A DNA stretch of 64,000 nucleotides from AV40 sp963817335 (GCA_963817335.1 CAWFNX010000004.1:186001-250000); one strand, 5' to 3'. Counted from the first letter of the stretch, positions 17,228-26,884 are shown. A program made the numbers and translations. Notes: a model not told the origin generated them from the sequence alone.

Positions 17228-17309
17228 GTTGAGATGTTGAGACGCGCCAATTGGCGCTGTTTAGGTGTTGAGGACGGATCGACTCAACCTCTCAACGCCT
17301 CAACCACTG
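17228..17309. repeat. Inverted TCAAC/GTTGA word cluster with central palindrome
   Basis: GTTGA words on the left, the perfect 14 bp palindrome GCGCCAATTGGCGC at 17244-17257, and TCAAC words on the right, between two convergent genes. It may fold into a long hairpin and end transcription from both sides. Confidence 0.6.
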
Positions 17310-17318
17310 AACGTCGGT

Positions 17319-17648
17319 TTACTCTTTTATTAGAATCACCCGGTCGGCGACATTTTCGCCTGCTGTCTTCATGTAATGGACCCGGACTTTCTGGTCCTTG
17401 GTTAACGCTGGCGAATCCAGCGTTTTTCCGTCTGCATCCACGTAAACCACGCTCTTGCTTAGCTTGAACTGGGTCGGCTCGTTCGGCGCCAGAGTATCGA
17501 GGATCAGAATGGTTCCGGGCGTGTACTCTTTAATAGTACCCGTGCTTTCCGCCCCAGCTTTAGGATCGGGGCTGCTGTTCGTTGGCTGACCATAAACCAA
17601 AGCCGCTGCCAGCACCGCGGCCAGACAAATCGAGATTCGTTTTTTCAT
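17319..17648 (-). CDS. Small secreted protein of unknown function
   Basis: The protein has 109 residues. Signal peptide MKKRISICLAAVLAAALVYG, then a short Ser/Pro linker, then a small beta-rich domain (GTIKEYTPGTILILDT and KVRVHYMKTAGENVADRVIL). This pattern is seen in OB-fold-like secreted proteins of soil bacteria. ATG 17648 is chosen before the signal peptide. No function is assigned. Confidence 0.7.
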   Translation of the reverse strand: MKKRISICLAAVLAAALVYGQPTNSSPDPKAGAESTGTIKEYTPGTILILDTLAPNEPTQFKLSKSVVYVDADGKTLDSPALTKDQKVRVHYMKTAGENVADRVILIKE

Positions 17649-17783
17649 AAAGCTTCCGGCAGCGTTTCGCACGCCGGGAAGCTCTTAGTTGTATACGATT
17701 TCAACAGTGTCGAGCTGCTAAGCACAAATGGACACTAATTAGCACCAATCCAAATTCGTGTTCATTCGTGTATATTCGTGGTT

Positions 17784-19472
17784 ATGCTCTTGATGCGGAC
17801 ATTTTGCGCCCTGATCGCTCTCGTCGCTGTCACCGCGATCGCTGCCGAGCCAACTGGTTCGCCTGTGCCATCCGCTTCGCCCTCCCCCGCGGAATCCCCT
17901 GTTTCGACCATCACGCAATCAATGACCGAACTGTCCGCCCAACGGGCCGCCATCGATCGCTCCAAGATTTATCGGGCCGGTCGCGGTTATAGCGAGTGGC
18001 TCGACCAAATCGCGAAAGATTCCGGCAGCGCGTATTTGCAACGCACAGTTTTCGAACGCGTCACCTGGATGCGGTTGCTCGCCGCAATCGGCGCTGTGGT
18101 CTTGTTGTCGGTGGTCTGTGGTCTCTTCGTCTGGATCGTCCACCGTCGCGCGGGCGAGATCCAATCGAACCGGGATCAATCCGCTTTGGCCCTGGCGGCA
18201 TCGGCCATTCGCAAACCGCTCGCGTTTTTTCTGGCGATGTGCGGGGGCGCGTTTGCGTTAATGCCGGTCGCAACGGCAATCATCGGACGTCCGACTCGAA
18301 TTTTCTGGGTCGGTGTTCTCACCGCAATTTTCTACGCCGGATGGATCGTCGCCCTGCTCTGGCTCATGTTTCGCGCCATTCTCGCGATTGAAAAACGGAT
18401 GCGGATGTGGGCGGACCGAACCCATAGTTTGTTAGGCAAAGTTACGATTCCGATCCTCGGACACACTCTGCGGATGTCGGTGCCGTTGCTGGGAGTCATT
18501 CTTCTGCTGCCGCTGCTCAAACTTCCGGAAGACTGGACCTGGGTCACGCAAAAGGGTTTCGGCATTTTGTTAATCGTCGCTTTTTCGTTCCTAATCATCC
18601 GTGGCGTTAACGCGGTGCAAGTGGCACTGATGAGCCGGCACCGATTGGACGTTCCCGACAATGTATCCGCGCGCCGGATTTACACCCAGGTCTCGGTGAT
18701 CCGCAAAATCATCGTGACCACGGTCGTGATCATCGCCACCGGCTCGATTCTGATGATGTTCGATCCAGTCCGTCAATTCGGGACCAGTATTCTGGCTTCG
18801 GCCGGGATTGCCGGAATCGTGATCGGTTTTGCCGCGCAAAAAACATTGGGAAATGTGCTCGCCGGAATTCAGATCGCGCTCACTCAACCGCTCCTGATCG
18901 ACGACATCGTGGTGGTCGAAGGCGAGTTCGGGCAGATTGAAGAGATCACGCTCACCTATGTCACGGTGCGGACGTGGGACCTGCGACGAATAATTTTGCC
19001 GATCACCTATTTCGTCGAAAAGCCGTTCCAAAATTGGAGCCGTGTTTCGACCGACCTGCTCGGGACGGTGATTCTCTATCTCGATTATCAGGTTCCAATG
19101 GCCGAATTGCGGAAAGAATTAAAACGCCTGGTCGAGAATAATCCGAAATGGGACAAACGAGTTTGCGGATTGCAGGTCACCGACGCGAAACAAAGCACTA
19201 TCGAAGTGCGCGCACTGGTCAGCGGCGTTGACGCTGGCAAACTCGGCGATCTCCGCTGCGAAGTGCGCGAAGGCTTGATCCAATTCCTCTGTCGCAACTA
19301 TCCCGAGAGCCTGCCGCGACAGCGCAATATGCGTGTTGATGAGGAACATCCGCATGCGCCACGCCGAAAACCTTCCGATTCTGAGCGCACGCCCGGTAGC
19401 GAACACGAACGAGGTGACAAGAGTCCTGGAGTACATGCAGAAGACAAAAGCGACGGCGCTGGCAGTCGGTGA
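17784..19472 (+). CDS. MscS-family mechanosensitive ion channel
   Basis: The protein has 562 residues. It carries a signal peptide, an extra N-terminal periplasmic part (about 25-90) and about five transmembrane helices. The MscS core follows: pore helix SAGIAGIVIGFAAQKTLGNV, then the beta domain starting IDDIVVVEGEFGQIEEITL, with RTWDLRRIILPITYFVEKPF and the C-terminal cage up to about 510. The tail is hydrophilic. It releases osmolytes under membrane tension. ATG 17784 or 17793 fit the signal peptide. Upstream is a triple ATTCGTG word repeat at about 17755-17780. Confidence 0.88.
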   Translation: MLLMRTFCALIALVAVTAIAAEPTGSPVPSASPSPAESPVSTITQSMTELSAQRAAIDRSKIYRAGRGYSEWLDQIAKDSGSAYLQRTVFERVTWMRLLAAIGAVVLLSVVCGLFVWIVHRRAGEIQSNRDQSALALAASAIRKPLAFFLAMCGGAFALMPVATAIIGRPTRIFWVGVLTAIFYAGWIVALLWLMFRAILAIEKRMRMWADRTHSLLGKVTIPILGHTLRMSVPLLGVILLLPLLKLPEDWTWVTQKGFGILLIVAFSFLIIRGVNAVQVALMSRHRLDVPDNVSARRIYTQVSVIRKIIVTTVVIIATGSILMMFDPVRQFGTSILASAGIAGIVIGFAAQKTLGNVLAGIQIALTQPLLIDDIVVVEGEFGQIEEITLTYVTVRTWDLRRIILPITYFVEKPFQNWSRVSTDLLGTVILYLDYQVPMAELRKELKRLVENNPKWDKRVCGLQVTDAKQSTIEVRALVSGVDAGKLGDLRCEVREGLIQFLCRNYPESLPRQRNMRVDEEHPHAPRRKPSDSERTPGSEHERGDKSPGVHAEDKSDGAGSR

Positions 19473-19698
19473 ATCCGGAACGTCCGGCTTCTCTCGTCAC
19501 TCAACTCTCAACCATTAACTTCTGCGAGAGTCCGGGAGTTCGTGCCGAAGAAAAATCCGACGTCACTCATTCGACGAGCTTGAAGTTGTAGGGCTAACCC
19601 TCACAATTAATAACGTTTTCGAATTGCATCGACAATTGACGCATTTTTTCGATTCCCTAAAATTGCAATTCTTTCAAACCCGAAAGCGATTTGATTCT

Positions 19699-22600
19699 AT
19701 GACAACACGACTGCAATCCACGCTGCTGCTCATTCTGGTAACAACACTCAACGCCGCGGCGGGGACGCTTTCTTATGTCGCTGTCTCGCCGGTTCAAAGC
19801 GACGTGAATTGCGGAATCGACAGTCGCAATCAATACACCACTGCCGTTGCCGGCGGAAACGCGAGCGGAAACAACCGGATCATCAATGGCGTGACGCTTT
19901 ACCCTCTCGCTGGATCGGGACAATCAGCCTCGGCTGATAATTGCACCGTCAACGTGCTCAGCGGAACGTTGGCAATCTCCCAGCGGGCGAATGGCGCGCC
20001 TCAGGCCGACGGAACCTTCGCAGAAATTTTGTCGGGAATGGCTTCCAACGATGGTGCTTCCGATAATTCGCAACAGGAAGTTGTTCTCGATCCGGCCAGT
20101 CTGACTCCGGGAACCGCTTACGATCTGCGAATCTACATCGCCAACTCGGGCGCTCCGGATCGAGAAGTGAATCTCGCCTTTGTCGGTGACGGTCAACCGC
20201 CGGCCGAAACGGGATTCTTTAATGAAGATGACGCGCGGACTTCGCCGGGTGGGTTTCGCGACCCGAATCAGGTATATTATGTAGACTATCGATTTAACTG
20301 GGACGGTTCTTCAACGCCGGGAGTGACGATCACGCAAAAGTCGGGTCAGGCGCCGTTTGCGCTGTATGCAGTGACGAATCAACCGGTGACGGAACAAGCG
20401 GCGGTCGCACCGGCTGCTCCAGTCGCTGCCGCTCCAGCTCCCGAAGCCATCACCGCCGCACCGGTCAGCGCAGTGCCGGATCAAGTTGGCGTCACCAGCG
20501 AAACGTTTTATTCCCATGAATCACTCAAAAAACATGGCCGCTGGGTTGAAGTGAAAAAATACGGCCGGTGTTGGCAACCGACCGATGTTCCAAAGGATTG
20601 GCGCCCCTACTCTCGCGGTCACTTTGCGTATTCGGATGATGGAGGCTATGTCTGGATCGCGGACCCAGCTGAAAATGATTGGGGTTGGGCCTGTTATCAT
20701 TACGGCCGGTGGTGTCGAGTTCCCGGCGTTGGAAGTGGCTGGGCCTGGGTTCCGGGAACTGCGTGGAGCGGCGCATGGGTTTCATGGCGGCAGGGCCGCG
20801 ATCGCGACCACGCCTTCGTCGGCTGGGCGCCTTTGCCGCCTGAAGCTACCCTGCGGACAGGAGTAGGAATCAGTACCTGGGCCGATCGGGAATACGATAT
20901 CGGACCTGATTATTATACATTTATTAACGTTCGCGATTTTGGCTCCGACTCTTACTGGCGACCTGGGTTGATCGTCGACCGGCGCCGTTACGTCGACATC
21001 CTTCCGCACACGGTAAACATCACCAACATCAACTACACCAATACTCGCGGCGGGGTGTCGAATATGACCGTCACTCAGGTGCGCGCTTATGATGGCGGAC
21101 CGGATTTCAGCTTCATCAATACCGAAATCCGGCAACGAGGAGGACGAGAGATCGCTCGAATCCGGGTGGATCGAGTCGGCACGGAAAATTTTAACGGCGG
21201 CTTCGGCTCTCGACTCGAAGGCAACACTTTTGTCGTGTTTACGCCGCACGTGAAACGGGAAGCGAGCCCACGAATTCTTCCGCAAGTGGCGGTCACTATC
21301 CCTGACAACAAAATCGATCACGGATGGGCTGACGTGAAAAATCACAAACTTAAGACGCAATTGAAAAACGAGATTGCGCAACAAGCCCAGGGCCAGACAC
21401 CCGCAACCACAAAAGCGGTCTTGCCACCGCAAGTGATTCAGGCCGCTGCACAGTCCGCGGCGGCAGCTCCGTCGCCGGGACAGTCTCCCCAACCGTCGGG
21501 TGTAACGACAACTGCTTCACCCGCGGCAACTGTCGCCAGTCAGATCGCTGGCGCACCTTCGGCTGCGCCGGTCGCGCCTTCGCCGATTCAGTCGCCCTCC
21601 CGTGCAATCGCTGGCACGTCGCCGTTACCGGCAGCTTCGCAACCTGCCGCTACAACCAAAACTTTGCATCCGGGAGAGAAATTAACCTCGCCTGCAGTTG
21701 CGACCGGACGATCGACGGCAGCCCCGACCGGTTCAGCGTCGCCCGCTTCCGGCGCTGCGATCACCTCGGCGTTGCCTGTTGAAACACAGCAGTCCCCTGC
21801 ACCAAGAGTTTTGCATCCTGGTCAAAAAGCAGAATCGAAGCCGATACAATCACCCGCAGTCGCGACCAACGCCGCAAGCGCGTCGCCAACTGCGGGTTTG
21901 GCACAATCACCGACCGGCAAGATTCAACACCCGGACGAAAAAATTGTTTCCGCACCGGGACAATCGCCGACGGGGGTACGAGAAACGAGCCCGACAGTTT
22001 CCAAACCTTCAGCTGCAGCGATCACTCAGGGCAATGCGTCGCCCGCGGGTCGGTTACATCCGGGGACAAAGATTACAGTTCCACCTGTGCAATCACCGCC
22101 GTCCGCTATTGCCGGAGCAAGCGCATCTCCGGTTCTCCCAACGCAATCGGCGGCCCGAAATACTGAAGCCAAGCGGAACGAACTTGCTACACCGTCGTCG
22201 TCGCAGGCGCCGCGCGGTGCAGTGACAGCAGTCAGTCCATCGCCGAGTCCTCAAGCCACGCGACCGGTGGCTGGGCGTCAGAATCAGCCGCATGGTCAGG
22301 CCGAGACCAAGCCCATACTCACGCCAAGCCCGGTCCAGTCGCAAATTGCGAGCTCACCGCCGGAAGTTTCCCCAACTCGTGGGCGGGCAACGGCGAGATC
22401 GGCCGAGCCCCTCCCAACGCCGAAGCCAGCACAAACTCCGGCGGCTGCGAAACCTACACCACCGGAAGTGACCAGAGAGCACGTATCGCCATCGCCATCC
22501 GGTCCTTCACAACAGCAGCTGCAACAACAACAAATCGAGGAAAGAATTCGCCAGCAGCAGCAGCAAAAGCAGCAGGAACAGGCGGAACAGAAACTTCAGC

Positions 22601-23232
22601 CACAACAAACCCAACAACGTCAGCAGCAGCAGCAGCAACTCGAGCAGGAACAGAAGTTAAAACAACAGGCACAACAAGCCCAGCAAATGCAGGCGCAGCA
22701 GAAGCAGCAAGAAGCAGCGCAGTTAAAAGAGCGCCAGGTTCAACAACAGCAGGCCGAACAGAAACGTTTGCAACAGCAAGCCCAGGCGAAGCAGCAGGAA
22801 GAAGCGCAACAAAAACAGCGGCAGATGCAACAGGAGCAGGCGCAGCAAAAGCAACAACAACAAGCCGCGCAGAAAAAAGAGAAAGAATTGCAGCAGCAAG
22901 CTCAAGCGAAGCAGGAAGCGGCGGCGCAACAGAAAGAACGCCAGGCCCAGCAGTTAAAAGAGTTGCAGGCCCAACAGCGTCAGCAGGAGTTGAAACAACA
23001 ACAGGCCCAGCAAAAAGAACAACAACTTCGCCAGCAGCAGGCCAGGCAGCAGCAATTACAACAGCAACAAGCCGAGCAAAGACAGCAACAGTTAAGACTT
23101 CAGCAGCAACAGGCTCAGCAACAGCAGCTGAGACAACAACAATCGCAACAACAGCAACAACAACAGCAACAACAACAGCAGCAACAACAAAACCGACGCG
23201 CCGCGACGCCGACGCCAAGCCCCGGTGCCTAA
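19699..23232 (+). CDS. Giant secreted DUF6600-like protein with PAS-repeat and Gln-rich tail
   Basis: The protein has 1177 residues. It begins with a signal peptide (MTTRLQSTLLLILVTTLNAA). A beta-rich N-domain lies at about 20-245. Next is a Trp/Gly/Tyr-rich region at about 275-400 (HGRWVEVKKYGRCWQP, GGYVWIADPAENDWGW, GRWCRVPGVGSGWAWVPG), typical of DUF6600 proteins of Verrucomicrobia and Acidobacteria. A Pro/Ala/Ser-rich stretch holds four 'LHPGxK...P..QSP'-type units at about 654-795. A Gln-dominated tail covers about the last 230 residues. Function is unknown; surface or envelope attachment is inferred. ATG 19699 is preferred over upstream starts because it precedes the signal peptide. Confidence 0.85.
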   Translation: MTTRLQSTLLLILVTTLNAAAGTLSYVAVSPVQSDVNCGIDSRNQYTTAVAGGNASGNNRIINGVTLYPLAGSGQSASADNCTVNVLSGTLAISQRANGAPQADGTFAEILSGMASNDGASDNSQQEVVLDPASLTPGTAYDLRIYIANSGAPDREVNLAFVGDGQPPAETGFFNEDDARTSPGGFRDPNQVYYVDYRFNWDGSSTPGVTITQKSGQAPFALYAVTNQPVTEQAAVAPAAPVAAAPAPEAITAAPVSAVPDQVGVTSETFYSHESLKKHGRWVEVKKYGRCWQPTDVPKDWRPYSRGHFAYSDDGGYVWIADPAENDWGWACYHYGRWCRVPGVGSGWAWVPGTAWSGAWVSWRQGRDRDHAFVGWAPLPPEATLRTGVGISTWADREYDIGPDYYTFINVRDFGSDSYWRPGLIVDRRRYVDILPHTVNITNINYTNTRGGVSNMTVTQVRAYDGGPDFSFINTEIRQRGGREIARIRVDRVGTENFNGGFGSRLEGNTFVVFTPHVKREASPRILPQVAVTIPDNKIDHGWADVKNHKLKTQLKNEIAQQAQGQTPATTKAVLPPQVIQAAAQSAAAAPSPGQSPQPSGVTTTASPAATVASQIAGAPSAAPVAPSPIQSPSRAIAGTSPLPAASQPAATTKTLHPGEKLTSPAVATGRSTAAPTGSASPASGAAITSALPVETQQSPAPRVLHPGQKAESKPIQSPAVATNAASASPTAGLAQSPTGKIQHPDEKIVSAPGQSPTGVRETSPTVSKPSAAAITQGNASPAGRLHPGTKITVPPVQSPPSAIAGASASPVLPTQSAARNTEAKRNELATPSSSQAPRGAVTAVSPSPSPQATRPVAGRQNQPHGQAETKPILTPSPVQSQIASSPPEVSPTRGRATARSAEPLPTPKPAQTPAAAKPTPPEVTREHVSPSPSGPSQQQLQQQQIEERIRQQQQQKQQEQAEQKLQPQQTQQRQQQQQQLEQEQKLKQQAQQAQQMQAQQKQQEAAQLKERQVQQQQAEQKRLQQQAQAKQQEEAQQKQRQMQQEQAQQKQQQQAAQKKEKELQQQAQAKQEAAAQQKERQAQQLKELQAQQRQQELKQQQAQQKEQQLRQQQARQQQLQQQQAEQRQQQLRLQQQQAQQQQLRQQQSQQQQQQQQQQQQQQQNRRAATPTPSPGA

Positions 23233-23310
23233 CTATCACTGGTATTTCCGAATTTCAGTTTTCAGGTTTCTAAGCTGGACGCCAACCGGCCAAAGACGCA
23301 TAACCGCCGC

Positions 23311-23850
23311 ATGAATGGTGATACTCCTTCAGCTCGCGCCGGAACCGGTTGGATGATGATTTGGGGAATCGTGTTGTTGATTTGCGGGATTCTGGCGATT
23401 GCGCTGCCCTGGGCATCGGGGATCGGCGTGGTCATTGTCGTCGGATGGGTCCTCATCTTTTCGGCGGTTTCGCATTTGATCTTCGCGTTTCATACTCACA
23501 GCGTCGGCGGTGTTTTGTGGCAATTGTTGCTCGCGCTCATTTACGGCGCGGCCGGCGTGTTCATGCTCATGAATCCGCTCGCCGGCTTGGTCACGCTCAC
23601 GCTTGTGCTCGCGATCTTTCTCCTGATCGAAGCCGCGCTCGAGACCGCGCTTTATTTCCAGCTTCGGCGTGCGATCAACGCCGGTTGGATCTTGTTCGAC
23701 GCAATCGTGACACTAATCCTCGCAATTTTGATCTGGTCGCAATGGCCAAGCAGTGCGCTGTGGTTCATTGGGACGATCATCGGCATCAGTCTGATCTTTA
23801 GCGGCATTTCGCGCATGACCATCGCTTTGGCAATGAGTCGTCGCGCGTAA
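23311..23850 (+). CDS. HdeD family (DUF308) membrane protein
   Basis: The protein has 179 residues and six transmembrane helices in three hairpins, as in HdeD. Motifs WGIVLLICGILAIALPWASG and AIFLLIEAALETALYFQLRRA match the family, which is linked to acid resistance in Escherichia coli but has no fixed biochemical role. The start ATG follows a short gap after the giant protein; an operon is possible (78 bp). Confidence 0.88.
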   Translation: MNGDTPSARAGTGWMMIWGIVLLICGILAIALPWASGIGVVIVVGWVLIFSAVSHLIFAFHTHSVGGVLWQLLLALIYGAAGVFMLMNPLAGLVTLTLVLAIFLLIEAALETALYFQLRRAINAGWILFDAIVTLILAILIWSQWPSSALWFIGTIIGISLIFSGISRMTIALAMSRRA

Positions 23851-23856
23851 GAAGAG

Positions 23857-23986
23857 AATTGGGGCCGTATCTAAACATTCAGTATTTTAAGAAGTGACCA
23901 GTGACTCGCCTACGCGAACGCCGCTCGGACTCAAGGAGAATAAGGATTGGGGTCGTATCTCAAGATTCAAGATTTAAGAGAGTCAC
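23857..23986. repeat. Two approximately 43 bp direct repeats
   Basis: Units at 23857-23899 and 23944-23986 both contain ATTGGGGYCGTATCT and end at AGTCACC/AGTGACC-like words. They lie between HdeD and the convergent copper protein gene. Confidence 0.55.
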
Positions 23987-24052
23987 CCGCCTTCGCAGAT
24001 TTCGGCGTGGCAAGCGAATGACGACAGGGAGTAACTGAACTTGCTCGTCCGA

Positions 24053-25129
24053 TCAGGTCAGATCCTTTTCCAGCAGATACAGATAAAGAATCGCCATGGC
24101 GTCCGTATTTGCGTTGGAGGTGTTGTCGTACTCCGCGGTCAATTCGTAGCGATGACTGCGGAAAATTGGAACGCCTTCGATTGATTTGAATTCATCGACC
24201 CGCGCGACGCCGACGCGGTCGGTCCAATCCTTTGAATTGAGATGGAAGATAATTTTGCCTGTGGTCAGATCGCGCAACTCCATCGCGCGCGCGAACGGAT
24301 GGACGTGGATTGTCGCGTAGTGAACGGTGGTGTCGAACGGAAGGTTCAATTGTTGGGTAATTTCGGTTTTGTAAATGTGATGGCCGGGCGGGACGATCCA
24401 ATGATTCATCAGGGAAGCGCCCTGTTTGTCGACGAAATTGATCTTCGACATTTCGCCGCAAGCAGCCCCGATATGTTGGGTGGCGGCGTTCATGGTGCAG
24501 GCCGGACCCATGTCGGAAGTAACGCCGTGAGAATCGAGCACATATAAGGCGCGACGGAAGAGCGCTTTGGTGGGCGCGCCGGGTTGATCACCGGCGATGG
24601 TCTGAAGTTTCGTGCGCATCCGAACGTTCACGACTTCGTTCCGCGCATTCAGGTTTAGCGACATGGTCACGTAATCGAGCGGCGCGTCGGCCGGAACCGG
24701 AACACCGAAACCCGGTGGCAGTTGGATCGACAATCGACCCGGAGCCAGGGTGAACAGCCGCCAGTCGAGGTGAGTCTTTCCGCCGAGCTCATGGTTGTAT
24801 CGATCCGGCGTGCCGCTGTGTTCGGCGAAGGTCAGGTTGGAGTGACAAAAGAATTCTTGTGATACCGGAGTCTGCTTGTCTGCGTCGACGACTTCGGCTT
24901 CCACGCCGGTGATCCATTGGACCGGGCACTTGTCGGCGGTCGAGAGATGAATATCGCTCGCAATCGACATCGGTCCCTGCATCGATCGGTAAATCTTGTC
25001 GAGCCGGTAGGCATCCGACACCAGCGTCGCCGTCTGGGTGTGATCAGGCTCGCGCCAAACCAGCCAGGAAATCGCGGGCGCGCTGAGAGCGACTGCCAGG
25101 GCGAAAAAGACGGATTGCCGGCGACTCAT
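24053..25129 (-). CDS. PHM-like (copper type II) monooxygenase C-domain protein, secreted
   Basis: The protein has 358 residues, with a membrane-targeting N-terminus (about 5-24). The C-terminal domain ends with a pattern like the CuM site of peptidylglycine monooxygenase: His275-x-His277 (TIHVHPF) and Met345 (NTDAMAILYLYLLE). The 68-residue spacing from the second His to Met is close to the 70 of rat PHM (H244, M314), and YDNTS precedes the Met. The CuH site is less clear (Cys95-His96 and other His). A copper role is family-based inference. ATG 25129 was chosen next to the signal segment. Confidence 0.6.
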   Translation of the reverse strand: MSRRQSVFFALAVALSAPAISWLVWREPDHTQTATLVSDAYRLDKIYRSMQGPMSIASDIHLSTADKCPVQWITGVEAEVVDADKQTPVSQEFFCHSNLTFAEHSGTPDRYNHELGGKTHLDWRLFTLAPGRLSIQLPPGFGVPVPADAPLDYVTMSLNLNARNEVVNVRMRTKLQTIAGDQPGAPTKALFRRALYVLDSHGVTSDMGPACTMNAATQHIGAACGEMSKINFVDKQGASLMNHWIVPPGHHIYKTEITQQLNLPFDTTVHYATIHVHPFARAMELRDLTTGKIIFHLNSKDWTDRVGVARVDEFKSIEGVPIFRSHRYELTAEYDNTSNANTDAMAILYLYLLEKDLT

Positions 25130-25166
25130 TTGTAATGAAAACGAGCAAAGAATATGCCGTTCGGAG

Positions 25167-25188
25167 GTTGAGTAGTTGAGCGGTTGAG
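25167..25188. repeat. GTTGA/TCAAC word repeat
   Basis: Three GTTGAG words upstream of the copper protein start. Confidence 0.5.
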
Positions 25189-25270
25189 CAGCGAAATGGA
25201 CGAGTTGAAGGCACGGACGCCTGCCAATCATCTTAGTTGAAGTCGGGAGGTAGGCGCAGATTTCTTCCGA

Positions 25271-25302
25271 CTCAACGTCTCAACAATCTCAACGCCTCAA
25301 CG
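25271..25302. repeat. TCAAC word repeat tract
   Basis: Four CTCAAC words spaced 8-9 bp, directly at the 3' end of the ICL-family gene. Confidence 0.65.
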
Positions 25303-25307
25303 TTTCG

Positions 25308-26123
25308 CTACTGAGAGCGAAACAATTGTTGCAGCTCGGCGTAAGGCGCAGCGTGGGTGAGTTCGTCGAAAGTCCCGTTCTCCATCAATTCTTGGGCGGA
25401 GCGAATGAAACCGCCCCAGGCCGCTCGGGCGAAGGCGCCGCCGACACTCACTCGTCGCGCACCGAACTCTTCAGCATCGCGCATCGTCAAACCGCCCGGT
25501 CCGCCGATCAAGACATTCACGGGTTTGGGCGCGACGGCTTCGACGATCGCCTTGTTGCTCTCGCGGTCTTTGAAGCCCGGCGCATATAAACATTCGGCGC
25601 CGGCTTCGGAATATTTCACCAGACGCTTGATCACTTGATCGAGTTTTTCACGGCCAACCAAAAATCCTTCGGCGCGGCCGACGAGCAAACAATTCGTGCC
25701 ATGAAGCGCCTCGCGAACCGCCTGAATCCGTTCGACTGCAAGATTCATATCATAAAGCGGGCTTTCCTTTCGATCGGCTGCGTCTTCGATCGAAAGACCG
25801 GCGACTCCTGTTTCCGCACAGAGGCGCGCATTTTCTGCGCACCAGTTTGGATCCTCGGCGTAACCGTTCTCGAAATCGGCGTTCACGGGGATGTCGGTCG
25901 CTTCAACGAGTTCGCGAATGTGCGCGATCATATCATCGCGTTTGACCGAACCGTCGGAAAGTCCGCGCGAGAAGGCGAAACCCGCGGACGTGGTGGCGAT
26001 GGCTTTGAAGCCGAGATGCTGCAAATACTTCGCCGTGCCCGGATCCCACGGGTTCGGGATTGCGAAACAACCGCTCTCGTGCAGCTTTCGAAACTCCGCG
26101 CGTTTATCTTCGATCGATTTCAT
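25308..26123 (-). CDS. Isocitrate lyase/phosphoenolpyruvate mutase family protein
   Basis: The protein has 271 residues. Motifs PNPWDPGTAKYLQHLGFKA, DFENGYAEDP (metal and substrate site), GLSIEDA and GRAEGFLVG match the ICL/PEP-mutase family. The branch is the one annotated carboxyvinyl-carboxyphosphonate phosphorylmutase-like or 2-methylisocitrate-lyase-like. The catalytic lyase motif KKCGH of true isocitrate lyases is absent, so a C-C or C-P bond enzyme of unknown substrate is inferred. ATG 26123 is chosen at the family's usual N-terminus; the longer frame enters the repeat element. Confidence 0.85.
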   Translation of the reverse strand: MKSIEDKRAEFRKLHESGCFAIPNPWDPGTAKYLQHLGFKAIATTSAGFAFSRGLSDGSVKRDDMIAHIRELVEATDIPVNADFENGYAEDPNWCAENARLCAETGVAGLSIEDAADRKESPLYDMNLAVERIQAVREALHGTNCLLVGRAEGFLVGREKLDQVIKRLVKYSEAGAECLYAPGFKDRESNKAIVEAVAPKPVNVLIGGPGGLTMRDAEEFGARRVSVGGAFARAAWGGFIRSAQELMENGTFDELTHAAPYAELQQLFRSQ

Positions 26124-26134
26124 TGCCGAACAGT

Positions 26135-26211
26135 AGACAGGATTTGCCCGATTTTCACGAAACCCATTTCGGCAGTTCCAGTTAATCCGTTGAATCTTGT
26201 TAATCCTGTCT
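26135..26211. repeat. AGACAGGATT-TIR element, copy 2 (MITE-like)
   Basis: 77 bp with perfect 10 bp terminal inverted repeats AGACAGGATT/AATCCTGTCT. It lies between two divergent genes. Copy 1 is at 15077; a related partial word (ACAGAATTAACAGGAT) is at about 6130. Confidence 0.8.
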
Positions 26212-26262
26212 AGTTCGAAATTTGCATTGACGGGAAACAAACAACCGGCCTTCGATAATCGC

Positions 26263-26766
26263 ATGAAAACTCGACTCATCCTGGTCCTTGCCCTGATTGT
26301 GCTTCCGATTGCAGTGATCTGTAATTTTCCGCCGACGGCCAAAGGCGCCGGTGCTGATGAAAAAGCGGTCCGCGATGCGGATGCTGACTGGTCAAAAGCA
26401 GCCCTTGCCGGAGATCTCGATAAGACGGTCTCGTTCTATGCCGACGACGCGATCGTTCTGCCGCCGAATGAGCCAGCAGTTACGGGCAAGGACAACATCC
26501 GAAATTTGTGGAAAGGCTTCTTCGACAGCTTGCAGAGCATCAGCTGGAACACGACCCGGGTGGAAGTGGCGAAATCTGCCGACATGGCAGCAACCACCGG
26601 CAGTTACGAGTTGACCATGAAAGACGGCACGAAAGATCACGGAAAATATTGCGAAGTCTGGCAGAAAAAGGGCGACACGTGGAAGGTCAGTACCGACATG
26701 TTCAGTTCCGATTTGCCGGCCGCGCCTGTAACTTCACCCGCGCCCGGAGCTGCGGAAAAGAAATAA
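26263..26766 (+). CDS. Secreted NTF2-like (SnoaL/DUF4440) protein
   Basis: The protein has 167 residues. The signal peptide (about 1-29) starts MKTRLILVLALIVLPI. The mature NTF2-fold domain has the DUF4440-like pattern VRDADADWSKAALAGDLDKT and SFYADDAIVLPPNEP, ending TWKVSTDMFSSD. NTF2-fold proteins bind or isomerise small molecules; no substrate is indicated. ATG 26263 was chosen before the signal peptide; the earlier frame starts inside the MITE-like element. Confidence 0.8.
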   Translation: MKTRLILVLALIVLPIAVICNFPPTAKGAGADEKAVRDADADWSKAALAGDLDKTVSFYADDAIVLPPNEPAVTGKDNIRNLWKGFFDSLQSISWNTTRVEVAKSADMAATTGSYELTMKDGTKDHGKYCEVWQKKGDTWKVSTDMFSSDLPAAPVTSPAPGAAEKK

Positions 26767-26771
26767 GAAAA

Positions 26772-26800
26772 GTGACAAGTGACCCGTGACGAATAACGAG
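26772..26800. repeat. GTGAC heptad repeat tract
   Basis: Four heptads just after the NTF2-like gene stop. Confidence 0.7.
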
Positions 26801-26884
26801 CTCGGAAGATGAGATCTCGCCTACGGCATTCGGGCAGTGGTTATTTGTCTTCCTGCTTGCGGGAGTTCCTGAGAAATTCGTGAT

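Noticed and set aside
22454..23239. Antisense 261-codon Val/Ala-rich frame under the Gln-rich tail
   Set aside because: It is the mirror of CAG/CAA-rich codons and reads as low-complexity Val/Ala; not a plausible protein.
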